Shown here piece after piece: positions 9,569 through 21,604 of a DNA stretch of 64,000 nt (position 1 is the stretch's first letter; each line of letters starts with the position of its first letter). The notes under the pieces were generated by a model that was not told where the DNA came from, did no database searches, and saw only the letters and a program-made list of their open reading frames with translations. Source of the stretch: Amaurobius ferox (taxonomy: Eukaryota; Arthropoda; Arachnida; Araneae; Amaurobiidae). The stretch spans positions 33,811,984 through 33,875,983 of the forward strand of contig OX578155.1 in assembly GCA_951213105.1 (NCBI GenBank). The letters are read 5' to 3'. The translations under genes and the position numbers were made by a program.

Positions 9569-10323
9569 CCATTTGCATATGATGTGTGATAGAAAGCATT
9601 TCTAAATTAAAGTTAATTAGTTCAACACAAACATGTGCATACTGGTGAGAAACTTGTAAGTGAAATATGCCACAACGCATTTTGAGAAAAACTTAATTTA
9701 GATAAGGACAAATATGTATACACAAGAAAGAAACTATTTGCATGTGAAATTTGCCTAAAAGCATTTTCAAGTAAAGGTACTTTAATTCAACACAAACATG
9801 TGCATATAGGTAAGAAACCATTTGCATGTGAAATGTGCCACAATGCATTTTCATAAAAAAAGTGTTTGACACAAACTTGTGCATATAGGTGAGAAACCAT
9901 TTGAATGTGAAATGTGCCTGATGCCATTTCACAATAAAGCAATTTATATAGACACAAACTTGTGCATACAGGTGAGAAAACATTTGCATATGAACTGTAC
10001 CAGAAAGCATTTTCCCAAAAAAGTGTTTTATATATGCACAAACTTGTGCATACAGGTGAGACACCATTTGAATGTGAAGTATGCTAGATGCCATTTTCAC
10101 GAAAAAGTAATTTAAATACGCACAAACTTGTTCACACAGGTGAGAAACCATTTGCATGTGAAATATGCCAGAAAGCATTTTCAATTAATGGTAATTTAGT
10201 TGAACAGAAACTTGTGCATACAGGTGAGAAACCATTTACATGTGAAATATGCAAAAAAGCATTTTCACAAAAAAATATTTTAAATACCCTCAAACTTGTG
10301 CACACAGGTGAGAAACCATTTGC
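9569..10323 (+). pseudogene. Decayed fingers 3' of right array
   Basis: After the TAA at 9566-9568, finger units continue on the plus strand with many lesions. The best stretch is 10088-10323: about three fingers, in which His ligands are replaced (VEQKLVH and NTLKLVH in place of VEHK and NTHK). It is interrupted at 10323 by a transposon and resumes at 11427. It is the mirror of 1-427 for its first part. Confidence 0.7.
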
Positions 10324-11426
10324 GTTAAAACCAGAAAATAAACCCCCACTTATTTTTCTAAGTACTAAATTGCGCCAAGTTGGCGTGTTTCTCCGTGTTT
10401 TGAAATTGACTCCTCCCAACTGAAGTGACGTGTTTTCCCGTGTTTTAAAATACCTCCTACCAAAATGACGTCGTATTCTATAATTTTATGAACTGGAATT
10501 TTGTTAAATGATATTGCAATTGAATATAAATAAAAGTGAATAATACTCATAAAAATGTTACAAAATACGATTTTTGTGCATTTTAGAAATATTGCATAAT
10601 GGCAGAATTATAAAAATATCACGTAATGACAGATTGTACTTTAACTAAATTTAAGGAAAACAATACTTAGAAAAAAGATTGTACTTTAACTGAATTTAAG
10701 AAAAAACGATACTTAGAAAAAGGATTGTACTTTAACAAAATTTAAGAAAAACGATACTTAGAAAAAGTTTGTACTTTAACTAAATTCAAAAGAAAACGAT
10801 ACTTAGAAAAATGTTTGTACTTTAACAAAAATCAAGAAAAAAACGATACTTTAAAATTAAGAAACTCATTTTAAAAAGACGGAAAAATACAAAACACAAT
10901 TTCAAAACACGGGATGAACAAAGAAAATAACTAACCTTATGTAACGGATATCCATATTTTTAATTACATCCACACCGGAACACGTTTTCTTACACGTACA
11001 TTCAACACCGCAGCACGTTTTCATGAACATACACGTACATTCAACACCGGAACCTGCATATTTATTGAAACTTTGCGGAAAATGTTAATGTCCATGAATT
11101 ACGAGGAATGTTTTAAATATGTATTCCAAAAAGTTTGTACGTGTTTAAATCTTTGCAAATCGATCGAAAAAGATCTGTAAAAACAAGTGTCAACAAATTC
11201 GATCGAAAAAGGTCTGATGAAATACACAGAAGACTATTACTGCCTATTAAAATGCAGATTCCCAAACAGCCGAGCGCTGATTGGATGTCAGTGGGTTACC
11301 AGAAGCCATAGGCTACCAGAATTGGCGAAGTATATGAAATGAAATTGCAACCCGATGAATCGCGCCAACTTGGCGTGGGATCGTACTTTGAAAAATGAGT
11401 GGGGGCCTATTTTCCGGTTCAACCTT
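10324..11426. mobile_element. 1.1-kb TIR transposon inserted in a zinc finger
   Basis: The ends (GTTAAAACCAGAAAATAA at left and an inverted GGAAAATAGGCCCCCACT-type end at right) form imperfect TIRs of roughly 40-60 bp that also share the GCCAAGTTGGCG motif. ATTTGC is duplicated at 10318-10323 and 11427-11432. Removing the element and one ATTTGC rejoins ...GEKPF and ACEICQK of one finger in frame. No transposase is visible, so it is non-autonomous. The superfamily is not assigned; a 6-bp TSD is not diagnostic. Confidence 0.75.
10632..10860. repeat. Minisatellite, about 46 bp x 5
   Basis: Five head-to-tail copies of a unit with TTGTACTTTAAC and ACGATACTTAGAAAAA, spaced about 43-47 bp, lie within the 1.1-kb transposon. 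Confidence 0.8.
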
Positions 11427-11830
11427 ATTTGCATGTGAAATATGCCAGAAAGCATTTTCACAAAGAAATATTTTAAATACGCACAAACTTGTGCATACAT
11501 GTGAGAAACCATTTGCATATGAAATGTGTCAGGTAGCATTTTCACAAAAAAGTTGTTTAGATATACATAAACTTGTGCAGAGAGGTGAAAATCTATTTTC
11601 ATAGGAAATGTGCCAAAAAGTATTTTTACAAAAAAGTTGTTTAGATATGCACAAACTTGTGCATACAGGTGAGAAACTTTGCATATGAAATGAGCCAGTA
11701 GGCATTTTCACAAAAAGTAGTTTAGATATGCACACATGGAAGTAACCATTTGCATGTGAAATGTGTTTGACAGTATTTACACAATGAAACAGAATTAATG
11801 AAACACGTGCACTCTAGCGAAGCATGATGA
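11427..11830 (+). pseudogene. Decayed terminal fingers of right-hand cluster
   Basis: Directly after the transposon the finger framework resumes (ACEICQKAF...HTCEKPF...HKLVQRGEN), with Gly to Cys in a linker, Cys to Tyr and His to Gln ligand losses, then a stop at about 11602 and further degraded units to about 11830. This is the outer edge of the zinc-finger cluster. Confidence 0.7.
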
Positions 11831-13600
11831 AATAATTTTGGTAGATAGAAAATTGGAGACCAAAATTAGCAAATAAAGTTTTATTCTATGATATATTTTA
11901 ACATGGTTTCAAATAAAATATACAATAATCTTTGGATAATCTGGTATATTCTGAACTTCAGCTTTGCCGAGTTATCAAATTTTCCCAATTATTGGATGTC
12001 GAACTAAAATGGCGTACAAAATGTGACGATTAATTTGAAACAAAATAATGGACAATAAATATTATGCTTTTTGCATAGAGAATTATACATTGACTTCATT
12101 TAGTTTATATAATTATCAAAATTCAGAGAATATGAAACATTTTTATAATTAACTTATGATTTTTCTGTTTCCACAACTTCTTATTTTTTTTTTAATAACA
12201 ATTTGGGAATCTGTGCTTTATGATGAATCTGTTTTGCTAACTTCTTTTTATTTCTTTGACTACAGATTTTTGTTACTGATTTGATAAATTTCTAAAGTTA
12301 TTTAAAAGCGAGTGAGATTTCTGATACAAGTGATAACTTTTTATGATAAAGGATCTTATTAGGAATGTGATTTAAAATACTCTTCAATATGCTCATATTC
12401 ATCAGAAAGGAATATAAATGATATAATGTTACCATAATATTTTAACATAATTCAAAGTAGAATTTCCCAGTTACAAATCGGTAAAACATAACAGAATGAA
12501 ACACATTTAATGAAATAAAGGAAAATATATATTCAGTTGTAAAAATAGAGATATCTAAAATGTACGCCAACCTTATTATAAAATATCAGCTTTCACTCTT
12601 AATACCACTCATGATAAAAGGTATATACAGATAAAACACCCAGATATTGTTTTCTAATTGAAATGTCGCATGAAAATTCCCTTATGAAGTTTCTTGTTTT
12701 TGCAAACAATTATTAAACTGTGCGTGATATCAGTTTGTATCCTCTAAATCATCACATCTCACTTTTATCAAAACTTTTAGAATTAAAAAAAGTTAATATT
12801 GTAAAACCTTGACAAGTTGTCATTCAAGGTACCAAAAAAATTCGAAGACTTAAGTGGAGTGGAGTACTAGCTAGTGAAAGTACTGAATATGCATTACTGT
12901 AATGATCATTTAAATTTCAAATGTATGATGATATTGATAACAGTTATATAAATTAATAGTTAGAAGTACTGTTGAATTATGTAATGATAAAAAAGAAGTT
13001 AACTTTATTTCGTTTGCAGTTTACTTGAACATTCTTCAAGCTTTTATACTACCATTTTACATACATATTATGATACCATGTACTTGTCTAAAATATATTG
13101 AAGTGTATACTTATCGGTCAAATTAGCTTTTTCCTTTAAAACAGTTGAGCTCTGAATTCATCCTGTGTAGTACCAATGAACTGGCGTAAGATCGGGGCAT
13201 AATTCCTAACAAAAAGTGCAGGAGCCCTATCGTTATGCAGTATTTTCCAGTGCACCAAAACATGCAATGCTTATCCATCGCTACTAGCATACAAACTTTT
13301 ATTTTGGAGGTGGAGGGGTATGCCCCCCCCCCCCCCCCACACGCACTGGGTACACCGTTACCCATCTGTATTTCTTATTGCATAGTCCATTGTCCTATTT
13401 TTCAGTAGCGGGCTAGATATTTTACTATTTTTCAATCACTGCCCAATTTTTTTATATACTATTTACCTTTACAGGATTTGTGGGACTAGCAGGGCTATTT
13501 ATTGGTAAGAAAATTAACTAAAAATAAGTAGTAGTATTAAAATAATTGACCCTGGTCCACTGTGCCCTTAATTTTCTTTCACTAAAATTAAATAATAGTA
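11831..13600. other. AT-rich intergenic sequence with a C run
   Basis: No coding region is supported. The only notable feature is a 16-base C run at 13323-13338 followed by CACGCACTGGG. The 80-codon minus-strand open stretch around 13123-13365 runs through the C tract and is not accepted. Confidence 0.6.
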
Positions 13601-13675
13601 TACAATAATAGTATACAATAGGCATTATTTATTTTTTTTAATTTGCCTGCTTGCATAATCCCATTGTGAAAAAAT

Positions 13676-15230
13676 TTATGAAAAGTATTCCACATGAAGT
13701 GTGTTTTCCAGTAACAAATCAGGATTTTCATCTTTCCCTTTCCTATTTTTCGTCTGGTTGTCAATTGCACTGTGACCACTTGCTATCCACGAACGTACAT
13801 ATGACCCTTGTTCAAATTTGTTAATGGAAGGGCCAACCAGACTAATAAACATTAAATTCGATAATATGTTAATATTAAGGGAAACACGCTGTGGTGTACA
13901 AATCAAGTTCATCATTGAAAACCCTCTTTCACACTTGACATTTGATACAGGGATAAAATTGGCCGATGAAATCAATTTTTTAAGTTCAGTCTTAATTTCT
14001 TTTCCAGAAGATTCATTGAAAATTCTGAAGTCCCATAAGGCTGTTCATTCATTGAGGTGAAACCTTTTGCACAATTCCATGATTTCTTCATCTCCAAATG
14101 TAACTTCAATGGATTTTCCACCAGGTCAAAATTTTGGATAAAGAATTTTAATCTCTTTAATAATTTCTTTATGATCTGTTCCAAAATTTCTTGAACAAAC
14201 AGAAAGTTGCCTGCTCTAAATTGAGTCGGCTAAGCATCTGTAAAATTGACTATGTTCAATTTTAGGCATAGCCTTTCTGCTTTCTTGTAAACATGCATTT
14301 TTAAACTTCATGATTTTGACACTTTGAAGAGACTCAGAAATGTGTTTTCCAGGTTTAGACATTCTCGATTTAAACCCCTGTATTTATAGGCTTATTCATC
14401 GATGAGCCTCAACTAACATCGTTTGTCTATTTTGTAATTCTAGAGATAAATCCAACAATTCTTCCAGAGCATCATACATTATTCCAAGATTTAGCACGAA
14501 TGTGCTTGTCGTTAAGTTTTTCGTCAACCCAGAAAATATGGCTTTTTCTTTAGTATCTGTAGTAGTTCTTTAGTATATATTTCTTTAGTATTAGGTAGTA
14601 ATGCTGAGTAGTAATGGTAATATTTACGGGCTTTAGTAATGGTAATATTACTGAGTAATGTTGATTCATCAAGAATCAATGCAAATTTCAGTTTTTCATC
14701 CACAACTTTTTTTGCAAGAGTTTCTTGTATACTCTTTGAAATGTGTGTCACAATATTCATTGCTGAAACATTTGAGTGTAAAATCTTCCTCATATCCAGT
14801 CCATTGAGAATTTGCACAATAATTTCCTTCTCAAATTCATAAAATGTTTTATTCTGCTTCGCTAAATGATATGCAGTTCTAAAATTCCGCTCCGTCAGAG
14901 CCTGTTCTTCTTTTTCTGTAGAGGATACCATTATGTTGATTTGATTTTTATTTTTGTCTTTTTCAATTTTTTCAGCTGTTAGATGCAATTTGGAAACCTT
15001 GTGTTCACAAATCTTCTTTAAAGATTTCCTTTGATGAAATTTAGTTTCTCCATTTGGGCCGACATTTACAGTTTCCCAGTTGCTTTCACTTGGAAAAGAT
15101 GATCCTTGGGCTCTAAATGTACCCAAGCTAGAAACGATTTGGCAAGTACAACATCCTAATTTTTGGTCCTTGAATAGCAACCACAGATTTTTTTAAAAAA
15201 AAATTCATATCTTGTTGATTTAACCACCAT
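13676..15230 (-). pseudogene. hAT transposase-like gene, KIAA1586-like type, broken
   Basis: Minus-strand segments 14524-15180, 13972-14184 and 13676-13975 read as consecutive parts of one protein. The N-terminal piece has a TTF/BED-like zinc finger (LGCCTCQ near residue 10, then H-x5-H in ICEHKVSKLH near residue 60) and the hAT core (MNIVTHISKSIQETLAKKVVDE...ALILDEST, whose DEST Asp fits the first catalytic Asp region). The C-terminal piece carries the hAT dimerisation motif (PVSNVKCERGFSMMN, then LMFISLVGP and Y-V-x-S-W). Frames change between pieces, and 14190-14520 contains stops, so no intact transposase is made. Related host genes exist (KIAA1586/SUMO-ligase-like), but the breaks favour a dead transposon copy. 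Its TIRs were not located. Confidence 0.75.
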
Positions 15231-15766
15231 GATGGTAAATTCTCTGAAAAGTGTGAGATGATGTTTTCTTCTCGATTTTCTTCTCTTAATCACTTGATGT
15301 TGAAACACTTGACTTGTTTGATTCTTTCGTCATCTGGAGTTCGTTTTCAATCAGAATCTTCTTGGAAGGCTCAATCAAAGCTACTTTTTTTATGCTCGAG
15401 GAACCAAAATCATCATAAATTATTTGCTTACTCTTATTTCAATTCATATCTCCATCCCTATGTGAAAACAGAAAACTAATATGTAGTGGGAATGAGAACA
15501 ATTACAAATCAAAGCATTGCCACCTAATTTGCTGAAAATGAGCTCAGTTAGTGCATGGCCCCTGTTACTTTATGCCCTTCGTATTCTGCGGTAACTAGGC
15601 AACACTTACATCGTAGTTGCCCCAGCTAGGGGGAATTTTTGTTGTGTATTGACTTTAATTAGGCATGGAAGCCTTTTGGCAGGTTGACATATACTGATGG
15701 ATTCTTTCACCAAGAAGAAGAAATCAAAATATGTGCATGGCCATGGCCTTTGCCGTCGCCAGCTTT
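15231..15766. other. Sequence upstream of hAT remnant
   Basis: It may include a decayed N-terminal part of the hAT protein on the minus strand (a PSWWLNQQD-like reading near 15220-15240). Nothing else is recognisable. Confidence 0.4.
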
Positions 15767-16573
15767 CCTGTTAGGCAAAAGCGATTGCAAAATACTCCAA
15801 AACTGGAAAGAAAATTACTAATAATTTCATTTCAATTTTGGAGTGCTCCAGAGTCCAAAAAGAGTATCCACTGAATGGCTCCGGCAAATATTTACATATT
15901 TGCCAAAATTAAAGAATTACCGGAGCAGGGTTCCAGTGGGCTTCGGCCCCAAATAAGCCCTGTGTAAGATTAAATTCTCAAGAATTTGTTTTTTATTAGA
16001 TGGTGAAAGAATTTCCTCATTTTCACACTTTTCTTCTAAAAATTCTGAAGTTAATAAATAAATCTGTAGTCTTTTATGGTTGCTTAAGGACATACTGGAA
16101 CATTGTTATCCATGTATATGAATCATTAATGTCAGAACAACAGTACATTGACTTTCATTTACTTTTTCTAATAAATTCAGTAAAGAATCAGGGTCAGGTC
16201 TTCATTTTAAACATTATTTTATTTGTTATCAGACACAAACCCTAAATGTTTAAATCATTTTTTATTGTTTGAGACGGAATTCCAACTTCTGAGAATGTAT
16301 TGGCAGCATTAAAAATGGATACTTTAAACATGTTTTATTCCACTATTTTTATCAATTGCTTTTATTTGTTTATTGATAAATATAATTAACAGGCCCGGTT
16401 TAAGATGTGGTTGGCATGGGCAATTGCCCACAGCGACCGAATTAGTGGTGGCCATTTGGAAGTCAAATTAGGTGTAGTAAGAATGGCTTTTGTGGTTGTA
16501 TTAAAGAATTTTGAAAATGAACCAATTTATGCCACTTTAATATAAATGAATTAATGTACTATTTTATATAGTA

Positions 16574-19016
16574 CTAGCAGCATACCCATTCATCGTACGG
16601 AGTATATAATATAAATAAACTTAAAATTCACAATCATGTGCAAATTCCTATAGTATACTAAATGGCATTTTTACTCAAAATATTCTGTTAAAATATTTAA
16701 CATAATGCTCCTGAAAAGAAGTTAAGGAATGGCTTTTCTCGCTATTCAAAATTATCTTCACGGGTAGATCTGAAGAATAAAATATCCTGGCCTCTTCTGT
16801 AAGCAAATTTACAAAAAATATGGTATTGAATTAATATATGCAAAATAAAAGCGTATTGTATGGGACCCGTACTACTTATATATGCGAATATTAGAAGATA
16901 TTACCTGTATTAGTAGATTACATGTATAAATTGAAAATATCAATAAATCTGTAGTCTTTAAACCAGAAGGCAGTAATTAATTCCAATATGAGCCGAAATG
17001 AAAGTGCTACAATTATATGAGAAGATATACTCGAACTACTGATAATGTCATAGATTAGAAGATATGTCCTAGTGTTAGTAAAAGATTACCCGTATTGTAA
17101 TATTTAGTCTCAAAAATTTTTGCCAATATATAACAGATTACATAATAAATTAAAAATATCAATAATCCCCGTAATCTTCATACCGGAAGGCTTGATTCCA
17201 ATATATGTCAAAATATATGCCAATATACCTGTACTACTTATATTCTCTTAGATTAGAAGATATACCCGTGCATTTGTAGAAGATTACTCGTACAATGTGC
17301 AATATATGAGTTACAGCAATTTTTGCCGGAATAAAACAATGGCATAAGAATTTGAAAATATCAATAATCTCTGAATCAATAATCCCCTAAAACATCAATA
17401 ATAATAATGCTTACATCTGAAGATCGTAATTGATATTTTCCAGTCAAAAATGTGATGGCAATGAAATTTATTTTATATACATATCTTCATTATTAAAATC
17501 GGAAAAGATTTAATAAAAATCTTCTTCATAAACACACTGGGTTGAAATCTGTTGCTAAGCAATATGTTATGATTTGCTTCAAATAAATTGGTGGTCAAAG
17601 TATTGTCTGAATAATGCTATCTGTAATGAGGGTTTAGCAACATTTAAAAAGTCGTCAAATGTATCGCCAAGTGGGACTCTTTAGAACTGAGAGTCCCACT
17701 TTGAGATAAATTGATGAACCATCATCAAAATTTTATCCTCTAGAAAAACACAATTTCATTTATTAAGTGCAATTTTATCAATTTCAAAATATTTTTATGG
17801 ATTTATAAACATTTTTATCAATTTGGTGACATTTAAAAAATTCGCTAAATGTGTTACTAAGTAGGACGGTTAGACTGAGAGACAAATGCTAACAAAACAC
17901 CATTTCAGTACTTTCTTCTAACGAAACAAAATAAATTTCATTCATTTACGTTATTTTTATAAATTTGGGGACATTTCAATCAATATGGCAACATTTAAGA
18001 AATTTGCCAAGTTAGCAATATCCAGCCAAATTCATAGCTCTAAATTTGCAGATCTGAATAAAATATCGTGATCCTGTTTGTATATACTAAATGAAAACAC
18101 TAAAATATTATTAGTAGATATACCCTTTCTACTCTTTTTCTGTTTCAACAATGGATAAATGGATTTATCGGGTAAAAAGGATATATGAGTTTATTAGCTA
18201 AACACAATATATAAGCTTGAAACCTCTTTACCAAAATAAATGAAAGTGATGTACTCAGTTCGCAATTAATATAATAATAGAGAAATCAAACCGTTAATTT
18301 ATAAAATATATTTTAATATCCATTTATTTATTATTCAAATCGAAAAAATAATAATAATCATTAACAAACATTTAATTTCATTCCGTTGCCGAGCAACATG
18401 ATATAAGATAGAATCTTCCTCATAAAATGCGAAATTAAATAGCCATTTCCATTTCTTTATACTGTTCATCGTTGAGTAAAAGCTTCTGAAAGATAAACCA
18501 TGGAGGTAGATTTTTCCATTTAAATTCATGATTCAAACAATTCATGCTTTCAGATAGTGACTAATTAATTCAAAAATCCTGCACCAAACTCAGAAATAAA
18601 GTTTTAATTCGCTTTGACATTTTAAACAAACTATTTTCATCCTTTCTGTTTGAATAAATCACGGAGTTGGAGAGTAGAACTCCTAGGAAAAAGTTAAGTT
18701 TTTCATTAATATCTCGACAACCTCTAGTTTTAGAAACTCGAAACTTGGACAAAATTTATGGGGATCTATTTCAAGGCTACCCACAAAATTTTATTAAATT
18801 CGGTTTAGTCATTCTCTTTTTATGATGGAACAAACGAAAGTTTCGTTTTTTACTAATATCTTGAGAACCTCTGATCATAGAAACTCCTAACATGGACTAA
18901 ATTTTAAGTGGGACTATTTCTAGACTGTCCACAAAATTTCATCAAATTCTGTTCAGCCGTTCTCCCGTGATGACGGGACAAACAGACAGACATATTTTCA
19001 ATTTTATTTATATAGA
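16574..19016 (-). mobile_element. Non-autonomous Helitron (left arm copy)
   Basis: Reading the minus strand, the element begins with TCTATATAAATAAAATTG at 19016 and ends GGGTATGCTGCTAG at 16574. The flanking bases are A before and T after, with no target duplication. TC...CTAG in an A/T site is the Helitron signature. A CTGTCTG-rich block followed by TTTGTCCC lies just inside the 5' end. No Rep/helicase reading frame is visible in 2.4 kb, so it is non-autonomous. It is the mirror copy of 60731-63194. Confidence 0.75.
17669..17701. repeat. Perfect 12-bp hairpin inside Helitron
   Basis: AAGTGGGACTCT (17669-17680) pairs with AGAGTCCCACTT (17690-17701) over a 9-nt loop. The hairpin is retained in the mirror copy near 62070-62100. 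Confidence 0.75.
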
Positions 19017-20769
19017 TTAAAACATTAAAAGGTTAAAATCGTCTTTCTCCCATAATTATATCTTTTCTGAAGTAATGTATAGTTCTGCTTAAAAATACGC
19101 ACAATATGCTCATACGAAATAAGATCATACACTTAGGAGATTATGAGATTTTATATACAACTTGCAGCTGGGTGCAGCCTACAATCCCTGAGGCTGTGTT
19201 TCCCAAATACTGGAAAAACCCAAATCACAATTCCCAGAATTTATTTCTGCTTTCAAATTCAAATTGGAAACACATAGATGCAGTCTTGTATGATCACACT
19301 TTTAAAAGGATGGGACATTAGTCCAGATGGTCATTCTTTTGGTCATCTATCATTTTAGCTCATTTAGGCATTGAGCCTAGCTGGAGGCCATTGCAGGTAA
19401 CACAGTGACTAGAAGTAAAAAGCTACTTCTTAATGTTCAGAGTGTTGTGTTAGGCTGCTGTGCAAGATTCCCAAATTCATGTTCATCAAATATGACTTCT
19501 TTTTAAGTATTTGGGTAACTTTTTTTCAATTATTTAAAATATTTTCGTAAAATTTCTTAATTGACTATGTCTTTTGTTGATTTTTAATGTGTTTTAACAA
19601 ATAAAATGAATTTGATGCTGAAATTAGTCGATGGCATTAGCCCCAGAACAATACTGAGAAAAGAATAATTTTTTCACGTTTTTATCCAAAATAATATCTA
19701 TAGGTCTTGTAGCTGTTCTATAAAGAATTTCAGAGGCAAATAATTTAGCAATGGTGTAAAATGATCTTAATTTTGTAATTTTTCCAGTTTCATTGCAAAA
19801 CGAAAAAAAAAAAATATGGTATAAAATAATTTTGAAGCAAAATATTCCTTTGTGAATATTTGCATAAAAATGCAAAAGTTGTTTCTAAATTGATAGAGCT
19901 GTTTTACAAATTAATAAATTTAATCTCTGGATCCAATCTGCGAATTTGACAGATGCTTATGCATAGAAATTTCTGTCTAGATATTCATTTAATAATCTGT
20001 AAATATTATTTTACTTTTGAATAATTACACTTTTAGTTATAATTATAATGTAATACACTTTTAGGTAAAAAGTTTGTAATACACATTTTGATATTGTGTT
20101 TTTTTATATTTCTACTCAAACAATTCATTACCCCTACCCCATGTTCTAGTCAATTTAAAACTTTCGAGTTATTATTCTTATATAACGTTTTATTGTATGA
20201 TATGTGGTATTTTAATTTGTCCATTTTTTTTCAAAACCGAGAAAAAATGAAATAATGACATTCCTCTTTTCCAATGAATGGAATTTTTTTTATTCTTAAT
20301 ACACCCTATTTTTATTACACCACTCGATAGTCATATTTTTTTAATTTTTATCCCTGCCTCTCCTTTTTTGAATTGATTTGGAAGCATTTGGGTACTTCCT
20401 TGTGCTTCTGTTGGGCCCATGTATTTCTAAATTCTTTTCAGATATTTTCGTTTATTATTTTTTCCAAAATTACTAAAAAAATATTGCGTTTTTTACCACC
20501 TTGTCCTCCAATGATTGTAAATATGATTCGCTCCCCTCCCCCTCTTAGTTTTGTGATGCACTTTATCTTTTGGTAGAAAATCAGAATATTTTTAATTTTT
20601 ACTCCCCTCCCCCTTTCCTTCCTATTTGTTGTCCCCTTTTCTATTGTATTTTTCGTGCCTTTGGATTAGATTTTGTATCTTCTAACATTTTTTATATATT
20701 TTCATTCACTTGTCACAAACTCAGGGGCATTTTAAACATTGCATTTCTGTCGTCTTCACCCCCAGTGAA
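19017..20769. other. Arm sequence, no convincing gene
   Basis: Short open stretches occur (19106-19321 on +, 19624-19875 on -, 20373-20576 on +), and versions of two of them also exist in the other arm. The first is frameshifted in the mirror copy, and none resembles a known family. 19624-19875 shares about 60 residues ending SQYCSGANAID with 59918-60133. Confidence 0.5.
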
Positions 20770-21302
20770 TCTATAATAATAAAAAGAAGAATCTGTCTGT
20801 TTGTTTGTCCACAATACTGTGCGATATCTACCGCACTGAATTTTTCCACGCAGTCACATCTATATCTGAACTAATGCGTGTCGAAGGCCTTTTTCCAAAA
20901 TTTAAATTAGGTTTTTAACGTATTTTTAAATTCCAAAATTAGTTAATCTCCAGCTACTGATATGACCTTACAGCTATATTCGCGATTTAACAGTTATAGA
21001 ACCTCCAGCCATCGATATGATCTAACAGCAACCCATACGATTTAACAGCTACTGCAACGATTTAATGCAACGTTCATCTCCTAGAGGTTATTAATCTTTC
21101 ATTAATTTCTATTTTGCATTACGGCGAGCGTGTATTTTCGTTTTGCTTTGTGGATAGCGTACTGGTAATTTGATGTTGGTTTAGGATTTGAAAAAAAAAA
21201 TGATTAGTGTTATCTGTAAATGAATTATTCAAGTAGCGTGGGTTTATTTACACCCCGGTCAGCACTGGGTAATTCGTTCAAGTGATACAATAAAACAAAT
21301 GT
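20770..21302 (+). mobile_element. Possible second Helitron 5' end
   Basis: A|TCTATAATAATAAAAAG followed by AATCTGTCTGTTTGTTTGTC resembles the 5' end of the other Helitron. No matching CTRR end was found before the SINE, so the extent is a guess. Confidence 0.35.
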
Positions 21303-21316
21303 TAAATTCATCAAGG

Positions 21317-21604
21317 TTGTTGTTGTTGTTGAGACCCAGACCGTCCGACCTACCACAAAGGTGTAAGGTTAAGGTAACCGTTTGGACGGCCGGGAAGTGC
21401 CACCCAATTTAGACCGGAACCCAGTGGGGGAGGCATCCACAGGGACCGTACCCTCCTTCCCCTACCACCAACCTCTCGGAAAGACTTACGGACCCACATG
21501 TTTAATGTGATCGTACTCCGCATGAACACGACGACAGTTGTGACAGCGTGCAAATCCAGCGCGCAAACCACCGGGCTACCGCATCCGAAATATGCCAACA
21601 GCAC
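21317..21604 (-). mobile_element. SINE copy truncated at the inverted-repeat edge
   Basis: Minus-strand copy of the SINE at 58031-58444, starting from the (CAA)n tail. It keeps the whole body but only the last 11 bases of the 5S rRNA-like head (GTGCTGTTGGC, 21594-21604). The 3' target-site sequence CCTTGATGAATTTA (minus strand, 21303-21316) is shared with the right arm, so this is the same ancestral insertion. The 5' target copy is missing. Confidence 0.8.

Larger units (their letters stand above)
6383..9993. repeat. Right arm of zinc-finger palindrome
   Basis: Inverted copy of 1-4102. The two arms differ by substitutions, small indels and by whole finger units (15 compared with 16 fingers), so the duplication is not very recent or has been changed by unequal exchange within arrays. 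The right end given here is only where the left arm leaves the window. Confidence 0.85.
15767..21604. repeat. Left arm of second inverted repeat (about 5.84 kb)
   Basis: Reverse complement matches 58157-64000 along its whole length, including a Helitron, a SINE and several non-coding blocks. In a by-eye comparison of about 115 bases around 19624 against the mirror at about 60130 there were 3 mismatches. The match ends inward at 21604, in a SINE. The outer end is set only by the right window edge. Confidence 0.88.
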
